A stretch of DNA of 53,818 nucleotides from Chrysochromulina tobinii (taxonomy: Eukaryota > Haptophyta > Prymnesiales > Chrysochromulinaceae), in NCBI GenBank assembly GCA_001275005.1, contig JWZX01003404.1, forward strand, positions 1-53,818, in the 5' to 3' direction. Shown piece by piece: positions 1 to 7,810 of this stretch. The stretch's first letter is position 1, and each line of letters opens with the position of its first letter. Below the pieces are notes generated by a model. That model ran no database searches and was not told the DNA's origin. It saw only the letters and a list, made by a program, of their open reading frames with translations. A program made the translations under genes and the position numbers.

Positions 1-1
1 G

Positions 2-3000
2 GACCAGCGCCTTCATGAACAGCATTTCACAGGCGCCGCCGCGGGCGTGGCCGCCGCCGCGGCCGCCGCCGCTGCGGCTGCCCGTTACGGCGCGCCAGTC
101 GCTCCGTACTATGCGACTCCGGGCACCCGCCCGCTCGACGTCCCCGTCTCCGTCCCCGACTTCCCCACAGCCGGCGGCGGTGCGTACAACGGCAACGGCT
201 ATGGCAACGGCTATGGCAACGCCAACGGCTATGGCAACGGCAACGGCTATGGCAACGGCAACGGCTATGGCAACGGCAACGGCTATGGCAACGGCTATGG
301 CAACGGCTATGGCAACGGCTATGGCAACGCCAACGGCTATGGCGCTGGCCCGCCGGGCTATGGCGCCGCTGACAGCGGCGCGGCTGGCGGCGCCGCCGTT
401 GGCGGCGGCTCGCCGCCCCTCCCGGGCGGTCGCGTCGTCCCGGGCGGTCGCGTCGAGCGAAGCCTGTCGCAGGCGTTGCAGGCGTCGTATCAGGCGCGTT
501 GATTGCCTCTGATTGCCTCTGATCGCCTCTGATTGCCTCTGATCGCCTCTGATCGCCTCTGATGGCCTCTGATCGCCTCTGATTGCCTCTGATCGCCTCT
601 GATCGCCTCTGATCGCCTCTGATGGCCTCTGATCGCCTCTGATGGCCTCTGATCGCCTCTGATGGCCTCTGATCGCCTCTGATTGCCTCTGATCGCCTCT
701 GATCGCCTCTGATTGCCTCTGATCGCCTCTGATCGCCTCTGATCGCCTCTGATTGCCTCGACCACACCCTCCTCAGGTACGTGCCCAGCTGGCGCATCAT
801 GCTACCGCTCCTCGTTGGCTACGCGGCCGGGCTCGTGTTGTACGTCGGGTTCGTCATTCAGCTCGCGTGCTGCTCGTCGCTGCTCCACGAGCTCACGTGC
901 CTCGCGCGCTCGGATCCCTTTGGAAGTGACGAGATGCGCCGAGCCGCGTACGGCGCTCCTACCGAAGGCGTGGACGACGAGAGCTGGCCTCTGCCCGACT
1001 TCGATGGCTCCGAGGCCATGCAGGTTCGAAACCACTCTCTCCTCTGATTGCCTCTGATTGCCTCTGATTGCCTCTGATTGCCTCTGCCCGACTTCGATGG
1101 CTCCGAGGCCATGCAGGTGCGAAACCACTCTCTCCTCTGATTGCCTCTGATTGCCTCTGATTGCCTCTGATTGCCTCTCCCCGACTTTGATGGCTCCGAG
1201 GCCATGCAGGTGCGCCCACCACGGCGCTCAGAGGGCCACTCCACGAGAGCCCCTGAAAGGACACTCCTTCCCTCGCCTGCATGCGCCCACCACGGCGCTC
1301 CCCCCTGAAAGGACACTCCTTCCCTCGCCTGCACGCGCCCACCACGGCGCTCGCCCCCCCCCCCGCGCGCAGATGTCGGGGCGTTCTCTGGTGCCTCCCG
1401 AGGAGAAGCTGCTCAGTCAGATGCTCGAGGCGGTCACACAACGGCTCGTCCCTCCGGTGCTCGTGCAGCAGTCGTCGACCCTCTACTCGCGCATGGGGCC
1501 GCTCGCGATGTTTGAGCGCTGGGGCCAGTGGGCATTGCAGAGCGCCCAGGACGGCGCCACGCCAACGCTCAGCGGCTCGGCGACGCCGTCGGACGCGCCC
1601 AGGACGACGGCGACAGCGTTGACGTCGCGCGCCGAGGGCGCCGCGTCGGGCGCCGTCGCCGCCGTCGCGGGCGCCTTGGCCGCCGCTTCGGGCGCCATCG
1701 CTGCCGCGGCCGCGCGCGTGGTCGAGAAGACAAGCTTCGATCTGCACGACGAGACGGAGCGCTCAGCGCAGCGCTCGACGCCCAGCTCGGCGCGGTCGCC
1801 CGCCGCCCTGGGCGCGAGTGCTCACCACGGCACCTTGGGCACGAGTGCGCGCTCCACCTCGCGGCGCCGTGGTGAGCACTCCGCCTCGCGGCGCCGTGGT
1901 GAGCACTCTGCCTCGAGGCTCGCGGCCTCAGCCAGCAAGGCTCCCTTCGATGGCGTCACGTCGGCCCTCTCCTCGTGTTTTCTCAACGGCCCGTGGGCGT
2001 ACTCGCCCGAGGCAGACAATCTGCGCTGGGCGCTCCGGTATGCCGATCGAGATGCCGATTGGATTGCATGCTGATTGCATCCTGATTGCATCCTGATTGC
2101 ATCCTGATTGCATGGGAGGACCTCTCGCTGGGCGCGAGAGCTCACGCCGATCTCGAGCCGATCTCGAGCCGATCTCGAGCCGATCTCGAGCACGAGGGCC
2201 TCGGCAAGTGCTCACCACAGCATGCAAGTGCTCACCACGGCGCGACCGCGTCGCTCTGCCCAGGTACGCCGATCTCGAGCACGAGATCGAGAGCTGGGTG
2301 CGCGAGCAGCGCATGCGCCAGTGGGTTCGGCAGCACCAGCGGCTCGAGCGCCAGTACTGGGAGCGGCAGCAGCAGCGCCACCTCTCCTTCGAGCGGCTCG
2401 TGGCCTCGGCTGCACCGCCACGCCGGCGATCGCACGCCAGCGTCACTGAGTCGGCTGACCACGTGGACGTGGATGCCGCGATCAGGCAGGCGGGCGCGGA
2501 GGCGGTGGCGGCACGTGACGCGACGGCCGCGGCGGCGGACCGTTCCGAAGCGGCGCTCCAGCGAGCGGCCCTGGCCGCCACTTCGGGCGACACGGCAGGT
2601 GCGCGCCTGGCGGCCTTGGAGGCGGACGCAGCCGCTGACGAGGCCACGCAGGCTGTGGCGAGAGCGCAGTCGGAAGCTGCGTTGGTGGCTGCGATGGGGA
2701 ACGCGGCGCGCGCCCAAGCCAACGCCTCTCGAGCGCAGTCGATTGCAGCGTCGGCCGAGACCGGCTTCTTGATTGGAGAGCCCAGTGCTGCCTCCAATCT
2801 CGGCTCTAATCTCGGCTCTAATCTCGGCTCTAATCTCGGCTCTAATCTCGCCTCCAATCGGGTCTCGGCACTCCCACCGTGGCCGGCCTTGCCGCCCATG
2901 CCGGAGGTGGACCGTTGCGTACCGGTACTTCCCGACGACATCCGGCGCAAGTTGCAGCTGCTGCTCGCCCTCAAGTTTCGTCTGAGCCTCGCCGCAGCGG

Positions 3001-3491
3001 CTGACGTGGAAGCGTTCCCCGCGCGCCACGCCACAAGCGCCACGCACCCCCCAGCAGCGAGTGCCGGTCACGGGACAGGTCCCGCCGCCGGCGCCAGCGC
3101 ACCGACTCCTCTGGGATCCGATCGATCGGCTGGGTCGCAAGACGGGGACCTGTGCTTCATCTGCTACTCGGGGCCACGCGATGCGGTGCTGCTCGAGTGC
3201 GGGCACGGCGGCTTGTGCTTTGGCTGCGCCACACGGTGCATGCAGATGCGCTTCCAGGAATGCCCCATCTGCCGGCAGCCCATCAGCCAGATCGTGCAGC
3301 TCGAGCTCACGGAGCGCCGTGGCGAGCGCGCCAAGCGAGGCACGGACGGCGTCGTGCTCACAATTGCGCAGGCCGGTCAGCTCACGCAGCTCGACAGTGT
3401 GAGCGAGGAGGATGAGGAGGCGTCGGACGTTGACGCGCTGCAGTCCACGCGCGCCAATGCCAACGAGCCAGTGCGCTTGTTGGACGCATGA
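2..3491 (+). CDS. Membrane-anchored RING-finger protein (5' partial, 4 exons visible)
   Basis: This is a probable RING E3 ubiquitin ligase. The model is exon 1 from 2 to about 479-497, exon 2 777-1023, exon 3 1373-2037 and exon 4 2264-3491; phases agree at introns 2 and 3. The donor of intron 1 is ambiguous because several GT or GC candidates lie in a CAGGCG repeat. Exon 1 is open to the left edge and encodes an Ala run followed by many Gly-Tyr-Gly-Asn repeats (about 195-345). Exon 2 encodes one hydrophobic segment (about 800-880), probably membrane-spanning. Exon 4 carries an Arg/Gln-rich coiled region, an Ala-rich helix, a short Asn-Leu-Gly-Ser repeat (2797-2860) and a C-terminal C3HC4 RING: CFIC, an LECGHG core and CPIC, about 3153-3290. 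Membrane location and ligase activity are inferred from these domains. The substrate is unknown. Confidence 0.72.
480..776 (+). repeat. 10-bp minisatellite filling intron 1 of the RING gene
   Basis: About 26 tandem copies of a decamer, GATTGCCTCT with C or G replacing the fourth base in many copies, run from about 503 to 760. The sequence then reads into a CCTCAG acceptor at 776. The repeat lies in the sense strand of the gene and accounts for nearly the whole intron. Confidence 0.85.
1024..1372 (+). repeat. Intron 2 of the RING gene: 93-bp repeats plus a second minisatellite
   Basis: The last part of exon 2 (from 993, through the donor and about four decamers) recurs at 1086 and again at 1179, a period of 93 bp. 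The copies therefore carry two additional near-identical donor sites (about 1116 and 1209). Downstream, a unit of roughly 50 bp containing CCACCACGGCGCTC is repeated two to three times (about 1212-1352). The acceptor is the CGCGCAG ending at 1372, which restores phase 0. Confidence 0.8.
2038..2263 (+). repeat. Intron 3 of the RING gene with two short tandem repeats
   Basis: A GT-AG intron, phase 2. It holds about four copies of an 11-bp unit (CTGATTGCATC, about 2070-2118), three to four copies of a 12-bp unit (CCGATCTCGAG with A/G, about 2150-2190) and two copies of an AAGTGCTCACCAC motif (2208-2240). Its first 11 bases match the first 11 bases of exon 4 at 10 positions. Confidence 0.75.
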
Positions 3492-4029
3492 GCGCGACCA
3501 CGTGACCACCACCGACGAAACTGAGGCACTGCAGCCGACGAAACTGAGGCACTGCAGCCGACGAAACTGAGGCACTGCAGCCGACGAAACTGAGGCACTG
3601 CAGCCGACGAAACTGAGGCACTGCAGCCGACGAAACTGAGGCAAACGTATACGATAAGGCGATCCTCCGTCTCCGATACACCGTGTCGGGTATTTCTCTT
3701 TTCGCTGATCCCTGATCGGCTGATGTAGCGAACCGCACCGCACACGAGCCACGCTTGAGCGTTCGTGCGTTGAGGCTTGTAGTTGTACGGTGTAAATGTT
3801 GTGAAAAAATCAAAATGCAACTTCCGCCACGCGGCACGCGCACACGTTCACAACACGTACCTATGGCACCTACGTGTCGTGTGTCCACCATCCCTTGCCT
3901 CAACATACGATCCCTGCGATATCCATAAGGATCTTAAATGAGTCTTGCACGTCGACGTCCTCGTTCGTCAGTTCTCAGACTCTCTCACGGGCACACGCAC
4001 GTTAGTCGCACTCTAGGCCGCCCTCTCAC
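3492..4029. repeat. Convergent intergenic region with a 23-bp minisatellite
   Basis: This lies between the 3' ends of the RING and EHD genes. From about 3518 to 3645 there are six near-perfect copies of a 23-bp unit beginning CCGACGAAACTGAGG and ending CACTGCAG. The remaining sequence to 4029 shows no gene and is less GC-rich; it is presumably 3' UTR and spacer. Confidence 0.85.
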
Positions 4030-5979
4030 TCACCGCCGGCTCGAGGGCGGTATGAGCGCCTCAGGGATGGTTGTCGGGAGCGGCTCGCCGCGCTTCGTCT
4101 TCATGGTGAGGTGCATGGCGACTGCGAACCAGTCGGCGTCGAGCAGCCCATCCTCGTTCACGTCCACCAGGTTCCAGATGTCGCGCAGCACAGCCTGGTC
4201 GAGCCCCGAACGCTTGAGCACGGGCGCCACCTTGCTGCCGCCCACCTTGCCGTCCTCGGGCAGCATCTGCTCGAAGATCGAGTCGTACTTGGTCTTCTCC
4301 GCGCTCGTGACCGCCCAAGGGGTGGACACCGCCATCCGGGATAACGCCACCGTGGGCGGCGGCGGCACGGGCGCCGGCGGAGCGGCGGCAGTGGTCGGTC
4401 GGCCAAAGAGACCGTCGACCATGCCCGCCGTGTCGGCGGGGCGCGCGGGGGGTGCAGCGGGCGCCGTCGCCCACGGATCCCTCGGCGCCATCGTGGGCGC
4501 GGACGGCACAGCGACGGGGGACGAGCTCCAAGGGTCACTCGGCGGCGCCGAGGGTGGAGGCATCACCGAGTGCTCCGGCGCCGCGTGCTCCTGTGGCTTG
4601 GGCTGCCACGTGGACTGTGCGGGCTGCCCTTTGGGCTCCGGCTGTCGCATACCCCCGCTCGGGACCGCGGGGGTGGCGGCTGGGACGGCCTCAAAGGCGG
4701 ACATGAGGTTGCCGATGTGATCGCGGATGATCGTGTCGAGCTGCCCCAAGAGCTTGTCATCCAGCTTCTTGAACTTGGTGAAGTCGCGGCAATACTCGTT
4801 CGTGGCGAGGATGTGCCGAAACTTGGCCACGTCGGGGAAGTCGCCGGGTGGGATTGCGTGTGCCCGTGACACTTTGAAGAAGATATCCTCGAGCCCGGCG
4901 ATGAGCTCCTTCTGCTTTTTGTCCTTGCCCATCATCACCTGACATGAGGAAGGCAATCAGAGGCAATCAGAAACCGTCAGAGGCCATCAGAGGCCATCAG
5001 AGGCCAACATAGACCGCTTGCCCATCCTCACCTTCCTCGTCTCGGAGCGCAACTCGTCCAACACGAGCGCCTGGCAGCGCACCATGCGTGTGCGGTACAC
5101 GAGGTCGTTGAGCTTGTTCGTCGTGTTGTTGCGCGGCAGCGAGGCGAGGTCGTTCAGCAGCGCCGTCGTCTCGGTCTCGAACAGCTCCATCATGTAGCTC
5201 GGCCGCAGCGGCTGGTCCCAAAACGAGCCCACGTAGATGCGCCGCGTCTCTGCACCCTTGAGGATGCGCGCGAGGTTCCACGTGAGCGCCGAATTGATCT
5301 TGAGCAGCTCGTGCGGCTCGAGCGAGTCGGCCTTGTTGAGGATGACGCGGATCTTGTCATCGTAGCCCTCGAGGTGCCGGATCACGTCGGCGAGCTCGTC
5401 GGGAATGTCGACCTTGTTCGCGTCGAACATGAGCAGGATCATGTCGCAGCGAGGCGCGAACCACTTGATCACGTCGTAGTACGAGTACTGCCGGTCCTCG
5501 GTCTGCTTCCTCCCGGCGAGCACGCCCGGCGTGTCGACCAGAGTGCACCCCATGGCAAAGTCCGAGGGCACCTCGCAGCCGTACAGGCGCGAGAGGAACG
5601 TGTTGCCAAACTTGGTCAGCTCCGCAAACGGCGACAATGGGTTTGAGATGAGCGCGTGGCCCGGGATCTCGCGCTCGCTGTGGCCAAACATGATCGCCTG
5701 AAAACGGTCGGTCGTCGGCTCCGGGCCGATGTGGGCGCCTGGGTAATCCCGGTCTAGCAGGTACTTGATGAAGGTGGTTTTTCCGACCGAGTAGGATCCG
5801 ATGAGCAGCACCATCGGCTTCGCATCAAAGTCCTGGTCGGTGAGCATCGGGTAGTGGAACTGGTTCACAAGGTACTGCTCCTCGAGCGGGCGTACCATGT
5901 CGCGGTAGATGGCCTTGACGCCCGAGACGATGTCATCGTATCCGGAGGCATCAAACTTAGGCCGACGGCGACGCCCCAT
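4030..5979 (-). CDS. EHD-family (Eps15-homology-domain) membrane-remodelling ATPase
   Basis: This is a dynamin-like ATPase that tubulates endosomal membranes. The exons, in minus-strand order, are 5032-5979 and 4030-4938, joined in phase 0 to give 618 aa. The family's usual length is about 530-550 aa. Visible are the N-terminal EHD helix, a P-loop GSYSVGKTTF (residues 61-70), DTPG (149-152), NKAD (215-218), the second helical region and a C-terminal EH domain with an EF-hand-like loop DVNEDGLLDADWF. The extra length is a linker of roughly 130 residues rich in Pro and Ala between helices and EH domain. It contains two DPW tripeptides (near 4526-4540 and 4469-4483), like the adaptor-binding motifs of epsins. 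The ATG at 5979 gives the family's usual N terminus. The gene is head to head with the plastid-protein gene. Confidence 0.93.
4939..5031 (-). repeat. Intron of the EHD gene, made largely of decamer repeats
   Basis: A 93-nt GT-AG intron. On the coding strand it consists of about seven units of the TGATTGCCTC/TGATGGCCTC family, the same repeat and orientation as in the RING gene. Its first 15 bases (GTGAGGATGGGCAAG) match the first 15 bases of the following exon except at one position. Confidence 0.9.
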
Positions 5980-6179
5980 TGTGCCGAAGCGGCCCTGCGT
6001 TTCGAACCATTCACATGAAGATGCTCCGTCCCAGCACCGGGCACAGTGTCCGCCTTGTAATTCGGCCTGTGGAGACTGTGCCGAATTGCAAGTCCCGAGA
6101 AGTTCGTTCTGTTGCCCCTAATTGAATCCGAGGTTGTAGGGAGACCTGATTGGATCGGGCACCCCCAGATCGGCGATCC
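5980..6179. promoter_or_regulatory. Divergent promoter region, EHD / plastid protein
   Basis: Two hundred bases separate two head-to-head start codons, so both promoters must lie here or overlap the coding sequences. No TATA-like box is evident. The region contains a TAATTCGGCC stretch and a run of G/C-poor sequence near 6110-6140. A shared control region is inferred from geometry only. Confidence 0.4.
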
Positions 6180-7171
6180 ATGGCGCCGCTCACGTATTCC
6201 TTGATCGCGACGGGCCTTGCGGCGTGCTCTGCGCTGCGCCTCGGCCCAGGCATCACGCGCACCCCGGGTGTCGTGCGCCCTGTCGTTGATGTACGCATGC
6301 AGGCGCCGAAAGTGTTCAACCTTGCGCCTGATGCGGCGTCCACCATGCCCACCGTTGCATCAATGGAAGCTTTCACTGTTGCGCCTCCACCGTGGGAGAA
6401 CTCTGACAGGCAGCTCTTGCAGCTCAAGAGGGAGGATCCGTACCTGCAGCAGCTCATCAAAAAATGCCCGCAGCTCAGCCCCGTGTGGCGGCGTGCCGAT
6501 TTCTGGGTCAATGAGACTGCAACCTTTCTTGAGATCGTCAACGTGCTGGGCCGGTTTAACACGTGCGATCAGTGGGCCATGCGCACGAAATTCGTGAGTT
6601 GCCATTAGCATCGAACCCACGCAGGAGACGCGCCCGGGGTGGCACTCACGCCGCCTCCGTCCGAGCGCACGCGCAGTTGGAGGTCGAGAACACGCGCAAG
6701 GAGGACAGGAGCAATAGCTTGACGCTCAAGCGGCACGAGATGGCCAAGCGCCTTGGGTGCGCGGAGCGCGTCGCGCTGTTCCAGAAGGTGCCTGAACTGC
6801 CTTTCACCAACGAGCTGCTCGCAAAATCGGTAGGCCTGACCGTAGAGGACTTCCAGAAGCTTCCGGTGTCTATTGCGGCCTGCAACATAGTGTTCGACGC
6901 GCTGGCCGAGAGCCGGTCGGGGCTTATCCCCTATGCTACGGTCGACGACCGGTACAAACAGATCGTCAATGCTGATGGTAGCTTCAATGAGCTCGCTTTC
7001 CGCGTCGGCCACACGAAGTCGACTGTCCTCATCATCGTTGGGTGGTTCATCTTCGGAAAGGCCAACTTTATTTGGGTCCTCGTCGGCGTCAAGTGGATGC
7101 ATGACCTCCGGCCCGACTTAGTCCCCTCGCCAGTCGACCTGGGACTCTTCAAGATTTGGGGCATCATCTAA
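6180..7171 (+). CDS. Probable plastid-targeted membrane protein of unknown function
   Basis: Exons 6180-6593 and 6677-7171 join in phase 0 (83-nt GT-AG intron) to give 302 aa. I start at the ATG at 6180. The N terminus is a hydrophobic signal-like segment with small residues followed by a basic stretch, resembling the bipartite presequences of secondary plastids. The mature part is mainly helical. A hydrophobic stretch near residues 255-280 (ILIIVGWF-type residues, then a Trp/Val-rich run) suggests one or two membrane segments close to the C terminus. I recognise no named domain, and the plastid location is an inference from the presequence. The gene is divergent from EHD and followed by a 640-bp gap. 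Confidence 0.7.
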
Positions 7172-7810
7172 AGGCGCTGCTGCTCCGGGCGGCTTGAAGG
7201 GAGCGCTCACGAGTGTGCTCACAGCAGGCGCCGAAGACGGCGTGGACATGAAGTGCGAACGACGACGGAATCGGAAAAGGCGAGGACGAGAATCGAATCT
7301 TGTGCCGCGCGAAGCTGGACGATTTCGACCCCACGTTGAGTTTTGGGCTCACTCACACAGCACTTTGGTCGAGTAGAGACTGAATTTTAGGCGAATGGGC
7401 CCGTGTTCGTGTGTGCGAATGGCGCCCGTGTTCGGGGACCGGACGGGGTGCCGGCTCTGATGATGAGATTTAATGATGAAGAGTCCTTTGAGACGGTGGT
7501 GTAGTGAGCGCGGCGGGGGACCGCGACGAAAGGTCGAAACTGACTGACTGACTGAATATGAACGACTCTCGGCAGGAGTCGGAACAAGAGTCGAAAATTC
7601 AAAAAAACTTCCGGAGGTCAGAGGCAGCACAAGGCTGAGGGCTCGGCTCAAGGGTAGCAGCGGTGCACTTCCTGGTCGGTTGCGGGCGCGGCGCGGCGGG
7701 GCGGACGAGCGAGTCCCGTGACTGAATGCGTGAGTGCGGGGGGACCGCGACGAAACTGACTGACCGTCTGACGTTATACGTTTACCGGTACAGTACAACC
7801 GTCGCCGTGA
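7172..7810. promoter_or_regulatory. Intergenic region upstream of the 927-aa protein, with duplicated elements
   Basis: No convincing gene is present. Two short duplications are visible: GCCCGTGTTCG occurs twice near 7398-7435, and a cassette containing GGGGGACCGCGACGAAA followed by CTGACTGAC occurs near 7515-7552 and again near 7736-7764. TACCGGTA sits at 7783-7790, about 20 bases before the next start codon. The region probably holds the downstream promoter and the upstream 3' UTR. Confidence 0.5.

Noticed and set aside
480-760. CRISPR array or centromere-like satellite
   Set aside because: The unit is 10 bp with no spacers, and the block is bounded by exons of one gene; it is an intronic minisatellite.
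27-800. 257-codon minus-strand frame of Arg/Gln/Ser/Glu repeats
   Set aside because: It is the translation of the decamer minisatellite and the antisense of the Gly-Tyr-Asn repeats. It crosses an intron of the RING gene and has no domain.
2232-3752. 506-codon minus-strand frame antisense to the RING gene
   Set aside because: High GC opens the antisense frame. The plus strand has the RING finger, and the minus product includes a translation of the 23-bp minisatellite.
7280-7370. GATTCGATTC on the minus strand resembling a tRNA B box, followed by TTTT
   Set aside because: The T-arm pairs only partly and no matching acceptor stem or A box is found upstream.
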